The notes under the pieces are model-generated. The model worked only from the letters and a program-made list of their open reading frames with translations, was not told the origin of the DNA and searched no databases. The position numbers and the translations under genes were made by a program. This document shows, in pieces, positions 19,304 to 30,052 of a stretch of DNA of 64,000 bases (its first letter is position 1; each line of letters opens with the position of its first letter). The stretch is from positions 248,001 through 312,000 of the forward strand of contig NZ_LRUB01000011.1 of the NCBI RefSeq assembly GCF_001550065.1, given 5' to 3'. The stretch comes from Kordiimonas lipolytica (GTDB taxonomy: Bacteria; Pseudomonadota; Alphaproteobacteria; Sphingomonadales; Kordiimonadaceae).

Positions 19304-19319
19304 AATGTGATCACGTTTT
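19304..19319. promoter_or_regulatory. Palindromic operator-like site, copy 1
   Basis: AATGTGATCACGTTTT lies 28 bases before the start of the glutamine-synthetase-like gene. The GTGATCAC core is a perfect palindrome. A near-identical site (one base different) stands before the cupin gene at 41976. Confidence 0.45.
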
Positions 19320-19347
19320 CGGGAACGTAAAAATCGAGTAAGCGACA

Positions 19348-20706
19348 ATGGAAAATTTACCTGAAGACGTCCTGGCCTGCCTGTCAGCCCACCCGGACAT
19401 TGAAGTGATCGACTGCATGATGCCCGATATGGTGGGGATGGTGCGGGGTAAACAGCTGCCCATCGACGCGCTCAAGAAACTGTATACAACAGGTATCCCA
19501 TTGCCGACATCTTCTGCCCTTATGGACAGTAAGGGCCAGCTGGTCGATACGGTTGTCGAGGGCCCGCAGGATGGTGATCCAGACCGCATCTGCAAGCCAG
19601 TGCCGGGCACCTTTTCCTTTGTGCCGTGGGCGCCACGCCCGACCGCACAGGTACTTTTGAGCCAGCACGAAAAAGACGGCAGCCTGTTCGCCGCCGACCC
19701 GCGTGCAGCCCTGGTGAATGCGCTGGAGCCGCTGGCGAACATGGGACTGACGCCCGTTGTGGCCTTGGAACTTGAGTTTTACCTGACAGAACCAAACCTG
19801 CCACTCAGGCCAGCCAAAACGCCTAATGGTTGGACCCCACTGACCGGCGCACAGGCGACAGGGTTCGAGGATCTATATGATTTCGATGACTTCCTGAGAG
19901 AGCTGTATGCCGTATGCGCTGAACAAAACCTGCCGGCGGAAGGCGTGCTGTCAGAATACGGCCCGGGCCAGTTTGAAGTAAACCTGACCCATGTGGCCAA
20001 CATCGTTAAGGCCTGCGACCAGGCGATGCTGCTCAAACGTGCTATCAAGGGAGTGGCGCGCAAGCACGGCATGGTGGCAACCTTTATGGCCAAGCCCTAT
20101 GCCGATTGTGCGGGCTCGGGCATGCATGCCCATATCAGTTTGCTGGATAGGGACGGGAATAACGTGTTCGGCCGTAAGGGCGGCAACAACTGGTCAGATG
20201 TGTTTGAGCATGCTGTGGGTGGCCTTCAGGCTACAATGGCAGAGAGCATGGCCATCTTTGCCCCCAATGCGAACAGTTACCGCCGCTTTCAGAAGGGTAG
20301 CTATGTGCCGCTGACGCCTACCTGGGGGCCGAACCACCGGGGTGTCTCGCTTCGTATTCCGCTCGCTGACGCTGCCAACATGCGGGTGGAGCATCGGGTA
20401 TCAGGCGCGGACGCTAACCCGTACCTTGTTGCCGCCGCCATTGTTGCAGGCATCCACCACGGAATCGACGCGAAGGTGAAGCCCGGGCCGATGGTGGAGG
20501 AAGAAACCGTTCTTGGCGAAGAGAAGGCGACGCTGCCGTCACGTTGGCCACAGGCGCTGGACCGTTTTGAAGCTGGCCAAATATTGCCGCGCTATCTCGG
20601 GGCGCGCTACCATGACTATTTCCTGAAATGTCGACGCTTCGAAGAGGAAAGCTTCCATTCAGAAGTCAGCGAACGGGATCTCGACTGGTACTGGCGGGCC
20701 ACTTAG
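19348..20706 (+). CDS. Glutamine synthetase family, PuuA-like gamma-glutamyl ligase
   Basis: A 452-residue member of the glutamine synthetase superfamily, closer to gamma-glutamylpolyamine synthetase (PuuA) than to GlnA. It has VALELEFYLTE (metal ligands), EYGPGQFEVNLTH, FMAKPYADCAGSGMHAHISL, and the ATP/substrate block NSYRRFQKGSYVPLTPTWG. GlnA would show the Tyr-adenylylation loop and a different N-terminus. It would act in polyamine or amine catabolism, but no other puu gene is adjacent, so substrate is open. Confidence 0.82.
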   Translation: MENLPEDVLACLSAHPDIEVIDCMMPDMVGMVRGKQLPIDALKKLYTTGIPLPTSSALMDSKGQLVDTVVEGPQDGDPDRICKPVPGTFSFVPWAPRPTAQVLLSQHEKDGSLFAADPRAALVNALEPLANMGLTPVVALELEFYLTEPNLPLRPAKTPNGWTPLTGAQATGFEDLYDFDDFLRELYAVCAEQNLPAEGVLSEYGPGQFEVNLTHVANIVKACDQAMLLKRAIKGVARKHGMVATFMAKPYADCAGSGMHAHISLLDRDGNNVFGRKGGNNWSDVFEHAVGGLQATMAESMAIFAPNANSYRRFQKGSYVPLTPTWGPNHRGVSLRIPLADAANMRVEHRVSGADANPYLVAAAIVAGIHHGIDAKVKPGPMVEEETVLGEEKATLPSRWPQALDRFEAGQILPRYLGARYHDYFLKCRRFEEESFHSEVSERDLDWYWRAT

Positions 20707-20721
20707 AACGAGAAATCAAAG

Positions 20722-20741
20722 GGGAGGGCACCGGCCCTCCC
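20722..20741. terminator. GC-rich hairpin between convergent genes
   Basis: GGGAGGGC (20722-20729) and GCCCTCCC (20734-20741) pair perfectly around ACCG. T runs are weak on both sides. It lies between the convergent puuA-like and rnd genes. Confidence 0.55.
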
Positions 20742-20758
20742 GCTTAGGTGTTCCTGGA

Positions 20759-21922
20759 TCAGTCTTTCTCGGATTCGAGCTCAACAACCTCGATATCGCC
20801 TTTGTGGGCGGTCAAAGCCAGGTCGCCGCGCATCAGTTTTTCGGCATCCCTACCGAAAATTTCATAGCGCCAGCCATGCATTGCCTTGATGTCCGTGGTC
20901 GGCACAGCCGCCCAGTTTTCAAGGTCCGCACTGTTGGCAACCATGCGAGCGGCAACCTTGGCTTCCTGACATTTGATCTTCAAAAGCACTTTCAGGAGGT
21001 CCGCCATTGGTGGCGTAGCCGGGCGTGGCTTGGCACGTTCGATCTGTGGCAGTTCGCTTTCCGGTATGTTGAGCCCTTTTTCAAGCGCTTCCATCAATGA
21101 TTTTCCAGCCCGTGACCGGCTGAAGCCCTTCGGTATACTGCGAATGCGGTCAAGGCCCGCTACATCCTTCGGCGGGTGGGCCGCGATCTCAAAAAGGGTC
21201 TCATCCTTCGCGACACGGTTGCGCGGCAGGTCGCGTTCCTGTGCCTGCAGTTCCCGCCATTCGGCCAGCGCCTTGAGAATACCAAGGAAACGCGGCTTGT
21301 TGGTACGCACCTTAAGGCGCTTCCAGGCTTCTTGCGGGTCAACGAAGTAAAGCTCAGGCTCGCGCAGCATGGCAGTTTCTTCATCCACCCAGGAAACCCG
21401 GTTCTCGCGCTCGAGCTCTGCTTTAAGCGTGCGGTAGATATCCCGGAGGTAGGTCACATCGCCAAGGGCGTAGTGCAGCTGCGTGTCTGTCAGGGGCCGT
21501 TTGGACCAGTCCGTATAACGCGCCGATTTATCAAGCTGCGCCTTGGTGATTTTGGTCACAAGCGTCTCATAGCCGACCGAATCGCCGAAGCCGCACACCA
21601 TGGCGGCGACCTGCGTGTCGAAGATTGGGGCAGGGAGTGCTCCATCCATCATCTGATGGAAGATTTCCATATCCTGACGACAGGCGTGCATGACCTTTAG
21701 GACACTCTCATTGGCCAGCAGGTCCATGAGCGGCTGCAGGTCAATTCCTTCCGCCAGTGGGTCAACAGCGAAGGCGCCATCGTCATCTGCAAGCTGGACA
21801 AGGCAAAGCTTGGGATAATATGTATTATCGCGAAGGAACTCGGTATCTACGGTGACAAACTCAGCGGCTGCGAGGCGTTCGCAAAGACTGGCAAGTTCGT
21901 CGGTAGTGGTAATTGGTTGCAT
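20759..21922 (-). CDS. rnd: Ribonuclease D
   Basis: 3'-5' exoribonuclease that trims tRNA precursors. The DEDD catalytic motifs are visible: Exo I FVTVDTEFLRDNTYYPKLCL, Exo II HACRQDMEIFHQM and Exo III LHYALGDVTYLRDIY. A helical HRDC-like region follows from about residue 205. I prefer ATG 21922 (MQPITTTDEL), which matches the usual N-terminus; a start nine codons upstream (21949) is possible. It diverges from aspS. Confidence 0.94.
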   Translation of the reverse strand: MQPITTTDELASLCERLAAAEFVTVDTEFLRDNTYYPKLCLVQLADDDGAFAVDPLAEGIDLQPLMDLLANESVLKVMHACRQDMEIFHQMMDGALPAPIFDTQVAAMVCGFGDSVGYETLVTKITKAQLDKSARYTDWSKRPLTDTQLHYALGDVTYLRDIYRTLKAELERENRVSWVDEETAMLREPELYFVDPQEAWKRLKVRTNKPRFLGILKALAEWRELQAQERDLPRNRVAKDETLFEIAAHPPKDVAGLDRIRSIPKGFSRSRAGKSLMEALEKGLNIPESELPQIERAKPRPATPPMADLLKVLLKIKCQEAKVAARMVANSADLENWAAVPTTDIKAMHGWRYEIFGRDAEKLMRGDLALTAHKGDIEVVELESEKD

Positions 21923-22049
21923 GTAAAATTCCGTTTCTGTTTGGCGCATCTAATACACAACCAGAGGCCAATCGTCACCCTTTCTCTGCAATCCTTCGAA
22001 CACGGTCTTGACATTCGCTTTCATTCATGCGCTTTTCCGGGCCAAATTT

Positions 22050-22066
22050 GTACGTATAAATCGTAC
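22050..22066. promoter_or_regulatory. Dyad GTACG-N7-CGTAC around a TATAAA before aspS
   Basis: GTACG (22050-22054) and CGTAC (22062-22066) flank TATAAAT, 28 bases before the aspS start. It could be an operator over a -10 element or a leader hairpin. Confidence 0.35.
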
Positions 22067-22094
22067 TTCGAGGCTAAAAAGAACGTAGGAAACC

Positions 22095-23879
22095 ATGCAC
22101 GCATATCGCTCACATACTTGTAACGAGCTTCGCCACGCAAACGTCGGCGAAACCGTCCGCCTGTCTGGCTGGGTACACCGTAAACGGGACCACGGCGGTC
22201 TTCTGTTTATTGACCTGCGCGACAATTACGGCCTGACGCAATGTGTGTTCGATGTGGACAGCAAATGTTTTGCTGATGCCGAAGCCGTGCGTGCGGAAAG
22301 CGTAATCCGCATCGATGGCCGCGTGAAAGCCCGGACCGAAGATACTGTAAACAAGGACCTGCCAACAGGTGAGGTCGAGATTTATGTTGATGAGATGGAA
22401 GTGCTTTCTGCTGCCGGCGACCTGCCGATGCCAGTATTTGGGGATACAGAGTATCCAGAAGACATTCGACTGAAGTACCGCTTCCTGGACCTGCGCCGTG
22501 AGCGCATCCACAACAACATCATCCTGCGTTCCGACGTGATTTCCGAACTAAGGAACCAGATGACGGGTCAGGGCTTCAAAGAGTTCCAGACACCGATCCT
22601 GACGGCATCAAGCCCAGAAGGTGCTCGTGACTTCCTGGTGCCGGCACGCCAGCATCCGGGCAAGTTTTATGCGCTGCCTCAGGCGCCACAACAGTTCAAG
22701 CAGTTGATCATGGTGTCGGGCTTTGACCGCTATTTCCAGATCGCGCCTTGCTTCCGTGACGAAGATGCGCGCGCTGACCGTAGCCCGGGCGAGTTCTACC
22801 AGCTCGATATCGAGATGAGCTTCGTCACGCAAGACGACGTGTTCAATGCCATTGAGCCAGTGCTTGTGAATGTGTTCAAGAAGTTCTCGGACAAGAAGAT
22901 CACTGAAGCGCCATTCCCGCGCATCCCGTACGCGGAATCGATGCTGAAATATGGTAACGACAAGCCGGACCTTCGGAACCCGATCGAAATCCAGGATGTC
23001 ACAGAAATTTTCCGCGACAGCGGCTTTGGTATTTTCGCCAAGATGGTCGACAGTGGCTGTGTTGTGCGCGCCATCCCAGCACCAGGGGCGGGCCTGAAAT
23101 CACGCAAGTTCTTCGACAGCACCAATGACTGGGCGAAGCGTGAAGGTTTCGCAGGCCTTGGTTACATCAACATCAAGGAAGGTGTGCCAGGCGGTCCGAT
23201 CGCCAAGAACCTTGGTGAGGAACGCACACAGCAGCTTATCGATCAGCTTGGACTGGGCGACAACGACGGCGTCTTTTTCGCATGTGACAAGGAAGCCGGT
23301 GCTGCCAAGCTTGCGGGTGTTGCACGGACGAAGGTTGGTGAAGACCTTGAACTGATCCCAAGTGACGAGTTCAAATTCTGCTGGATCGTCGACTATCCGA
23401 TGTTCGAGTATGACGAAGAGAACAAGAAGATCGATTTCTCGCACAACCCATTCTCCATGCCTCAAGGCGGAATGGAAGCGCTTGAGGCAAAAGATCCGCT
23501 TGAGATTCTTGCGTACCAGTATGACATCGTCTGTAACGGCATCGAGCTTTCTTCGGGCGCTATCCGGAACCACCGTCCTGACATCATGATCAAGGCGTTT
23601 GGCATCGCGGGTTATGATGAAGCAACGGTTGAGGAAGAGTTCGGCGGCATGCTGAATGCGTTTAAATACGGCGCGCCTCCACACGGTGGTCTGGCGCCAG
23701 GCGTTGACCGCATGGTGATGCTGCTGGCTGATGAGCCCAACATTCGCGAGGTTATTCTGTTCCCGATGAACCAGAAAGCTGAAGACCTGATGATGGGCGC
23801 GCCAAGCACGGTTCATGCGAAACAGCTTCGAGAACTGCACATTCGGTGCGTCGAGCCGCCTAAGAAAGACGGCGAATAA
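22095..23879 (+). CDS. aspS: Aspartyl-tRNA synthetase
   Basis: Class II synthetase of 594 residues, the bacterial type. The OB-fold anticodon domain occupies the first 110 or so residues ([19 protein letters not shown]). Motif 2 is [20 protein letters not shown]. An inserted GAD domain follows, and motif 3 is [17 protein letters not shown] precedes the ATG. In alphaproteobacteria this enzyme is usually non-discriminating and works with GatCAB for Asn-tRNA, but that cannot be read from this window. Confidence 0.97.
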   Translation: MHAYRSHTCNELRHANVGETVRLSGWVHRKRDHGGLLFIDLRDNYGLTQCVFDVDSKCFADAEAVRAESVIRIDGRVKARTEDTVNKDLPTGEVEIYVDEMEVLSAAGDLPMPVFGDTEYPEDIRLKYRFLDLRRERIHNNIILRSDVISELRNQMTGQGFKEFQTPILTASSPEGARDFLVPARQHPGKFYALPQAPQQFKQLIMVSGFDRYFQIAPCFRDEDARADRSPGEFYQLDIEMSFVTQDDVFNAIEPVLVNVFKKFSDKKITEAPFPRIPYAESMLKYGNDKPDLRNPIEIQDVTEIFRDSGFGIFAKMVDSGCVVRAIPAPGAGLKSRKFFDSTNDWAKREGFAGLGYINIKEGVPGGPIAKNLGEERTQQLIDQLGLGDNDGVFFACDKEAGAAKLAGVARTKVGEDLELIPSDEFKFCWIVDYPMFEYDEENKKIDFSHNPFSMPQGGMEALEAKDPLEILAYQYDIVCNGIELSSGAIRNHRPDIMIKAFGIAGYDEATVEEEFGGMLNAFKYGAPPHGGLAPGVDRMVMLLADEPNIREVILFPMNQKAEDLMMGAPSTVHAKQLRELHIRCVEPPKKDGE

Positions 23880-23890
23880 GATTTGAAAGA

Positions 23891-23913
23891 TGGGGCCCTC
23901 GAGGCCCCATTTT
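23891..23913 (+). terminator. Terminator after aspS
   Basis: TGGGGCC and GGCCCCA pair perfectly around CTCGA, followed by TTTT. Confidence 0.8.
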
Positions 23914-23972
23914 GACTAGTGCCAATGTTGATGCCATTGGTTAGATATGACCGATAAAAGCGAGACCGGTTG

Positions 23973-25520
23973 ATGAATGAAAACATTCTGATCATTGATT
24001 TCGGTTCACAGGTCACCCAACTGATCGCACGGCGCGTGCGTGAGGCGGGTGTTTACTGTGAAATCGTTCCCTTCAACAAAGCCGACGAAGTGCTGGACAC
24101 TTTTGGTGCCGCGGGCGTTATCCTGTCGGGCGGACCGGCCAGCGTGACCCACGCCGATACGCCGCGGGCGCCTGAGCGCGTGTTCACCATGGGTATTCCG
24201 GTTCTGGGCATCTGTTATGGCCAGCAAACGATGGTTTCTCAGATGGGCGGCAACGTGACCACTTCAGACCATCAGGAGTTCGGCCGTGCGTTCGTGGACG
24301 TTAAGGAGAGCTGCGCGTTGTTCGAAGGTGTCTGGAACGTGGGCGACCGCGAGCAGGTTTGGATGAGCCACGGCGATCATGTAGACCGCTTGCCGGAAGG
24401 CTTTAAGGTTGTCGCAACGTCCGAGGGCGCACCATTTGCCGCCATCGCAAACGAAGACAAGCGTTTCTATGCGGTTCAGTTCCACCCTGAAGTGGTGCAC
24501 ACACCGCACGGCGCCCAGCTCCTTGGCAACTTTGTCACCAAGATTTGTGGCTGCAAGGGCGACTGGACAATGGCCAGCTTCCGCGAGACCAAGATCAAGG
24601 AAATCCGCGAGCAGGTGGGCGACAAGCGGGTCATCTGTGGCCTGTCCGGCGGCGTAGACAGCTCTGTTGTTGCTGTCCTGATCCATGAAGCCATTGGCGA
24701 CCAGCTGACATGTGTTTATGTGGACCATGGCCTGATGCGTCAGGGCGAGAGCGAGCAGGTGGTGAGCCTGTTCCGCGAGCACTATAACATCAACCTGGTG
24801 CACCGCGATGCAAGTGACTTGTTCCTGGGTGCGCTGGCTGGCGTGACCGATCCGGAAGTGAAGCGCAAAACCATCGGCAAGCTCTTTATTGACGTGTTCG
24901 AGGAAGAGGCCAAGGCAGTTGGCGGGGCAGACTTCCTGGCGCAGGGCACACTGTATCCTGACGTGATCGAGTCCGTTTCCTTCATCGGTGGCCCATCTGT
25001 GACCATCAAATCGCACCATAATGTTGGTGGCCTGCCAGAGCGCATGAACATGGGGCTGGTTGAGCCCCTCCGTGAGCTCTTTAAGGACGAAGTTCGGGCG
25101 CTAGGCCGCGAGCTCGGCCTGCACGAAGACTTTGTTGGGCGCCATCCATTCCCAGGGCCAGGCCTCGCGATCCGTATTCCGGGTGAGATTACCCGTGAAA
25201 AGGCGGATATCCTGCGGAAAGCCGATGCGATCTATCTTGAGGAAATTCGCAATGCTGGCCTCTATGACAGCATCTGGCAGGCATTTGCCGTGCTTCTGCC
25301 GGTCAAGACCGTTGGCGTTATGGGCGACGCGCGCACTTACGACCATGTCTGTGCAATCCGCGCAGTGAACTCGACGGACGGCATGACGGCGGACTATTAC
25401 CCGTTCCCGCATGAATTCCTTGGCCGTGTGGCGACGCGGATCATTAACGAAGTGCGCGGCATCAACCGAGTGGTCTATGATGTGACATCGAAGCCTCCGG
25501 GAACCATTGAGTGGGAATAG
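23973..25520 (+). CDS. guaA: GMP synthase (glutamine hydrolysing)
   Basis: Converts XMP to GMP with ammonia from glutamine. The protein has about 515 residues. The N-terminal class I amidotransferase has the nucleophile in GICYGQQ and the His/Glu pair in QFHPEV. The ATP pyrophosphatase P-loop is [10 protein letters not shown], and the C-terminal dimerisation part ends IEWE as usual. ATG 23973 is chosen; a TTG lies directly before it. Confidence 0.97.
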   Translation: MNENILIIDFGSQVTQLIARRVREAGVYCEIVPFNKADEVLDTFGAAGVILSGGPASVTHADTPRAPERVFTMGIPVLGICYGQQTMVSQMGGNVTTSDHQEFGRAFVDVKESCALFEGVWNVGDREQVWMSHGDHVDRLPEGFKVVATSEGAPFAAIANEDKRFYAVQFHPEVVHTPHGAQLLGNFVTKICGCKGDWTMASFRETKIKEIREQVGDKRVICGLSGGVDSSVVAVLIHEAIGDQLTCVYVDHGLMRQGESEQVVSLFREHYNINLVHRDASDLFLGALAGVTDPEVKRKTIGKLFIDVFEEEAKAVGGADFLAQGTLYPDVIESVSFIGGPSVTIKSHHNVGGLPERMNMGLVEPLRELFKDEVRALGRELGLHEDFVGRHPFPGPGLAIRIPGEITREKADILRKADAIYLEEIRNAGLYDSIWQAFAVLLPVKTVGVMGDARTYDHVCAIRAVNSTDGMTADYYPFPHEFLGRVATRIINEVRGINRVVYDVTSKPPGTIEWE

Positions 25521-25540
25521 GGCTTAGGCCAATAATTTTA

Positions 25541-25573
25541 TGACCTATCGGGTGCCCCCGGTAGGTCATTTCT
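25541..25573 (+). terminator. Terminator after guaA
   Basis: TGACCTATCGGG and CCCGGTAGGTCA pair with one mismatch, followed by a T-rich stretch. Confidence 0.78.
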
Positions 25574-25626
25574 TTTAAGGCAATGAGCGCCGCTGGCCAT
25601 GAAAATGATTGCGTTTCAGCACAAGA

Positions 25627-26661
25627 CTAATTTCTTTCCCGTATCCGCTTTCTGACGGCCTTTAGGGGCTGTTCGATCAGGTATACCATGCTGGCGGAAA
25701 CAAGTACCGCTGCGATATATATAATTAGCATGCTCCCGACATCGCTTTTTATGAGAGACAAGCCGGTTGCCGTCAGCAGGATCGCAACTTGCCAGTGAAC
25801 TAGAAAGAGGGGGTAGGATATGTCGCCTAGCCATGTGCTCCAGCGGCCAAGCTGGGTGTCTGCGACAGAATAGAGAAATACAGCAACACTGATGCTTTCG
25901 CTGTAATGAAGGAACATCAAGAGGGTTTCGGACGTTAAGACTGAGCGCCAGGGAACAATCGGGAGGGTCACGCAGCATAGAAATGCAAAATCTCCCCAGA
26001 TTTTTGACGGCGTCGTTTTCCGTCGTTTCCCTAGAAAATATGTGGCTGCGCCGAGGGCGAAACACAGGGAAACACCGAATACGCTGTTGTATATTAGATC
26101 ACCAGGTGACAACGACGGGTTTGCTATACCCAGAAGATATGCACCACACACCAGACACGTCAGAATCGATAGTTTGAGCCACTTGATGGTTATTTGTTCG
26201 GACCGGGCCCCAACAAAGAACAAGAAGATATAAAAATATATCTCGATGGCTGTGCTCCAGGCTGGTGGTGCAAATCGGATGGGACTGGATACAGGGATGC
26301 CCAAGTGCAGCCCCATAATAGAAATATTCGTAAGGACCCACCCCATTTCGGTTTCAGGGTCGGGCAATCGGATCACATTATTCCAGTAGGCCGCTTGATC
26401 AGCTGCCAGCCACGCGAGAACAGCTCCAAGGCCAGCTGCCACGAAATAGGTGGGATAAAGACGCCAGAAGCGGTTCACGAAAAAATCTCGCATCGGACTG
26501 GATTTCGCGTAATAGCGTTCGTTCAGGACCTTGGTGATCAGATAGCCCGAAAGGGTATAAAAACCGAATACAGCAAAAGGACCAGCGTTCGGAAAATAGT
26601 AGCTCCCAGTGTGGAAAAGGACCACATAGGAAGCCAATATGAAGCGGAGCAGATACTGCAT
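25627..26661 (-). CDS. Acyltransferase family 3 membrane protein (OafA-like)
   Basis: Inner-membrane O-acyltransferase of 344 residues with about ten hydrophobic segments. The N-terminus LLRFILASYVVLFHTGSYYF carries the expected histidine, and FFVNRFWRLYPTYFVA contains the arginine that is conserved in the family. Such enzymes acetylate or acylate cell-surface glycans. The gene stands alone between guaA and panB, both on the other strand, and its codons look more A/T-rich than its neighbours', so it may be an acquired gene. Substrate unknown. Confidence 0.82.
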   Translation of the reverse strand: MQYLLRFILASYVVLFHTGSYYFPNAGPFAVFGFYTLSGYLITKVLNERYYAKSSPMRDFFVNRFWRLYPTYFVAAGLGAVLAWLAADQAAYWNNVIRLPDPETEMGWVLTNISIMGLHLGIPVSSPIRFAPPAWSTAIEIYFYIFLFFVGARSEQITIKWLKLSILTCLVCGAYLLGIANPSLSPGDLIYNSVFGVSLCFALGAATYFLGKRRKTTPSKIWGDFAFLCCVTLPIVPWRSVLTSETLLMFLHYSESISVAVFLYSVADTQLGRWSTWLGDISYPLFLVHWQVAILLTATGLSLIKSDVGSMLIIYIAAVLVSASMVYLIEQPLKAVRKRIRERN

Positions 26662-26896
26662 TTCCTGTTTGATCCGGAATTAATGAACAGGCTGAACTTG
26701 CTAATCGTTTAGGCGGCCAGAATGAACTTTATGACAGGAACCGGGGCGCGGGCATACCCTCAAAATTCTCTGATTCTGAATTTAGGTACCTGCCAGACCG
26801 GCGGGAAGAAAGCGTGTTTCTCAATTTATGGGTTGGTTTCTGGGCGTGTGAGCACTAGATATAGCTCCAAACATTGGCACCGAACAGGAGGCATCC
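26662..26896. other. Intergenic region between acyltransferase and panB
   Basis: About 235 bases between divergent genes. It ends in a strong AGGAGG ribosome binding site for panB. I see no clear promoter pair, riboswitch or hairpin. Confidence 0.4.
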
Positions 26897-27748
26897 ATGT
26901 CGACCACCAGTAAAGAAGTCACTGTCGACGCGCGCCCAAAGCGCCAGCAGACCGCGAAGAATATCGCCGCGCGCAAAGGCGACACGCCAATTGTATGCCT
27001 GACAGCCTATATTACGCCAATGGCGGCTCGGCTTGATCAGCACTGCGATTTGCTGCTGGTTGGCGACAGCGTGGGCATGGTGCTTTACGGCCTAGATAGT
27101 ACGCTTGGCGTGGACCTTGAGATGATGATCCGTCATGGTCGCGCCGTGTGCCGCGGCGCCAAACAGGCGCTGGTGGTGATCGACATGCCATTCGGATCCT
27201 ATGAGGAATCGAAAGAACTGGCTTTTCGGAATGCGGCCCGCGTTCTGTCAGAAACCGGGGCAGGGGCAGTCAAGCTGGAGGGCGGCGTTGAAATGTCAGA
27301 AACCGTTCGATTCCTGTCTCGTCGTGGCATCCCGGTGCTTGGCCACGTTGGCTTGATGCCGCAGTCTGTGCATGCACATGGCGGCTATGGTGCCCGCGGA
27401 CGTAGCGTTGATGAATGGGGCCCTATTATCGAGGATGCCAAGGCCATCGCGGAGGCAGGCGCTTTCGCTGTGGTTCTTGAAGGCGTGGCAGAGCCGCTTG
27501 CACGTAAGGTAACGGAAGAGGTTTCTGTTCCAGTGATCGGCATCGGGGCATCCAATGCCTGCGATGGCCAGATTTTGGTGACGGAAGACATGTTGGGGCT
27601 CTTTGCCATCAATCCAAAGTTTGTGAAGCGATTCGCGGAAATTGGACGGGATATCGAAGGGGCAATCGCTGAATACGCCGATGAAGTGCGCAACCGCACC
27701 TTCCCGGGCGAAGAACATACCTACAAGATGCGCGGCGCGAACAGCTGA
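26897..27748 (+). CDS. panB: Ketopantoate hydroxymethyltransferase
   Basis: 3-methyl-2-oxobutanoate hydroxymethyltransferase, first step of pantothenate synthesis. The 283 residues include [33 protein letters not shown], the metal-binding [16 protein letters not shown] and [16 protein letters not shown], all in normal order. panC is not adjacent. Confidence 0.96.
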   Translation: MSTTSKEVTVDARPKRQQTAKNIAARKGDTPIVCLTAYITPMAARLDQHCDLLLVGDSVGMVLYGLDSTLGVDLEMMIRHGRAVCRGAKQALVVIDMPFGSYEESKELAFRNAARVLSETGAGAVKLEGGVEMSETVRFLSRRGIPVLGHVGLMPQSVHAHGGYGARGRSVDEWGPIIEDAKAIAEAGAFAVVLEGVAEPLARKVTEEVSVPVIGIGASNACDGQILVTEDMLGLFAINPKFVKRFAEIGRDIEGAIAEYADEVRNRTFPGEEHTYKMRGANS

Positions 27749-27959
27749 CCGGGTGAAACCAGCAGCTATCTGCCGAAAAATAACCACAATCCGCTGTTCA
27801 TTAGCGAAGAAGCGTCTTTGAGGCCATCAAGGGCGTTTCTTGGTTTGCGTCCATGGGGCGCTTTGGCTATGGTAGCGGCCAATTATCGGGCCTTGCCCAA
27901 AAAATGGATTAAACCGAGCTGTCCCGAGTTGTTGGATGGCCTTGTCTGGGGAGTTTGGC

Positions 27960-28709
27960 GTGTCGGACATTAATTCCGATCTGATCGCACAGGAAGTTGA
28001 CGACGAAGTCCGTCGTGAGCGAATGAACCTTCTTTGGAAGAACTACGGTAAATATGTTATCGGCGCAGCCGTTGGCATTGTATTGGTTGTTGCCGGCCGC
28101 GAAATCTATAATTGGCGGGTTTCCTCCATTGAGAGTCAGCATTCTGAAGCTTTCCAGGCTGCGATGGAAGCTTCCGAGGTTGAAGGTGCCGATGCGGTTG
28201 CAATCTGGCGCGAAGCAATGCCGAAACTTGGCGGCGGCTATGTAGCTCTTGCGCAACTGCGCCAGGCCGCAGCGCTCGTTGATGGTGGCGACGCTTCAGG
28301 CGCTATTGCCACATATGATGCACTGGCAGCCAGCGATACAGGCTCTGCTGCACTTCGTGAACTTGCGACGTTGAAGTCTGCTATGTTGATGATTGGCCAG
28401 AATGATCTGGACGCCGCACGCGGCAAGCTGGCGACCATCGCTGTAAAAGGCAGGGCATGGTATTTCTCTGCCCAGGAACAGTTGGCACTCATTGACCTGC
28501 AGCAGGGTGACAATGACAGCGCGCTGGTTAAATTCACTCTCCTCGCAGATGACGCAGAGACGCCACGCACCATTCAGGCCAGAGCTAGCCAGTTCCGTAC
28601 ATTCATCGAGGCCCAGCAGTTTGCAGCTGCTGCAACCTCAGCCGATACAGAGACTGCACCAGAGGCAGAAGAGGCAGAAAACACAGCCAGCGAGGGAGAT
28701 AGCCAGTGA
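27960..28709 (+). CDS. YfgM-like tetratricopeptide membrane protein
   Basis: Inner-membrane protein of about 249 residues related to YfgM (DUF2133-type tetratricopeptide). The short cytoplasmic start (SDLIAQEVDDEVRRERMNLL) leads to one membrane helix at about 29-46, then an alpha-helical periplasmic part with degenerate TPR repeats and an acidic Glu/Ala-rich tail. The GTG at 27960 follows GGGGAG and matches the usual N-terminus. In E. coli YfgM is a chaperone partner of SecYEG and precedes bamB; the same order holds here, with a four-base overlap. Confidence 0.85.
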   Translation: MSDINSDLIAQEVDDEVRRERMNLLWKNYGKYVIGAAVGIVLVVAGREIYNWRVSSIESQHSEAFQAAMEASEVEGADAVAIWREAMPKLGGGYVALAQLRQAAALVDGGDASGAIATYDALAASDTGSAALRELATLKSAMLMIGQNDLDAARGKLATIAVKGRAWYFSAQEQLALIDLQQGDNDSALVKFTLLADDAETPRTIQARASQFRTFIEAQQFAAAATSADTETAPEAEEAENTASEGDSQ

Positions 28710-30052
28710 GCACACCGGCGCGTGTAATTATCAAGTCAGGCCTGATCCTGACCACAGCTTTCGCTTTGTCTGCTTGCAGCTGGTTCAAGAGCGAGAAACC
28801 CAAACAAAAGTATGATGACGAGGGTAGGGAGCGTATTGCCATTCTTACGTCGACCCAAACCCTGGATGCTGATTCTGCGATTAGTGGACTGCCCGTCGTA
28901 CTGCCTCGACCCTATGCCAACAGCAACTGGGCTGTTGAAGGCGGTAACCCAAGCCACACGCCGCAACATGTTTCATTGGGTGACAGCCTTTCATTGGCAT
29001 GGCGCCGTGATATCGGCCCCGGTAACGAGAAGTACCGCCGTATGGTGACCGGCCCGGTTGCTGCCGACGGTAAAGTTTTCGCCGTCGACGTTAAAGGCGA
29101 TGTTACCGCTGTTTCACTATCGGACGGACGGACACTTTGGAAAACAGAGATTGGTACCGACGAAGAGCGCAGCAAAGTCGGTTTTGGTGGCGGCGTTGCC
29201 TACGCAGGTGGCGCGCTGTATGTGACATCGGGTCACGGCATTGTTGTGGCGCTTGACGCATCCAATGGCCGTGAACTTTGGCGCTATAGCGGCTTGGTAC
29301 CGTTTCGCGGCGCACCGACCGCAGGGGGTGGCCGCGTATATGCTGTGACACATGATAACCAGATGCTGGCACTGGACGCTGATGACGGCAGTCTTGTTTG
29401 GGACCAGGTTGGTATTGCGGAAAGCGCCGGTATGCTTGGCTCTGCCTCTCCCGCCTTTGATGGCGCGACGGTTGTAATGGCGCTGTCTTCGGGAGAGCTG
29501 ATCGCACTCAGGGGCGGGAACGGAAGGATTTTGTGGCAGGATGCCCTGTCTTCCTCTCGTCGTCTTACGCCGCTGGCAACGCTTGCCGATATCGACGGCA
29601 ACCCGGTGATCGACCGCGGCAAGGTATATGCGCTCAGTCATGCCGGTAGTATGGTAGCCATTGACATGCGGACCGGTGAACGTTCCTGGGAAGCGGATGT
29701 GGCGGGCGTCAACATGCCCATTATTGCAGGTAACTTCGGCTTCCTTGTCACGATTGACGGGCAGGTAATCTGTGTTGCCCTCGGGGATGGTCGTATCCGT
29801 TGGGTTACCCAGATGCAGCGCTTCCAGGACCAGGAAAAACGTCGCGATTTGATCAAATGGAATGGCCCTGTGCTCGCTGGCGACCGATTGTTGGTGACAA
29901 GTTCGCACGGCTATGCCATGAGCGTGTCGCCATATACTGGCGAAGTCCTGAGCGGCATCAAGCTGCCCGCCGGGTCCTCAACACCGCCAATCGTTGTGGA
30001 CGGTACCTTTATTGTGCTGACAGACGCTGGCGAACTGGTGGCCTATCGTTGA
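28706..30052 (+). CDS. bamB: Outer-membrane assembly lipoprotein BamB
   Basis: Beta-propeller lipoprotein of the BAM complex that inserts outer-membrane proteins. The signal peptide ends at the lipobox LSAC (Cys24). The 448 residues contain repeated PQQ-like blades, for example GRTLWKTEIG, GRELWRYSG, GSLVWDQVG, GRILWQDAL and GERSWEADV. It starts at a GTG that overlaps the stop of the YfgM-like gene and is followed by der, as in E. coli. Confidence 0.93.
   Translation: MSTPARVIIKSGLILTTAFALSACSWFKSEKPKQKYDDEGRERIAILTSTQTLDADSAISGLPVVLPRPYANSNWAVEGGNPSHTPQHVSLGDSLSLAWRRDIGPGNEKYRRMVTGPVAADGKVFAVDVKGDVTAVSLSDGRTLWKTEIGTDEERSKVGFGGGVAYAGGALYVTSGHGIVVALDASNGRELWRYSGLVPFRGAPTAGGGRVYAVTHDNQMLALDADDGSLVWDQVGIAESAGMLGSASPAFDGATVVMALSSGELIALRGGNGRILWQDALSSSRRLTPLATLADIDGNPVIDRGKVYALSHAGSMVAIDMRTGERSWEADVAGVNMPIIAGNFGFLVTIDGQVICVALGDGRIRWVTQMQRFQDQEKRRDLIKWNGPVLAGDRLLVTSSHGYAMSVSPYTGEVLSGIKLPAGSSTPPIVVDGTFIVLTDAGELVAYR

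Noticed and set aside
23100..23840. 246-codon minus-strand frame inside aspS
   Set aside because: Shadow of aspS, which is certain.
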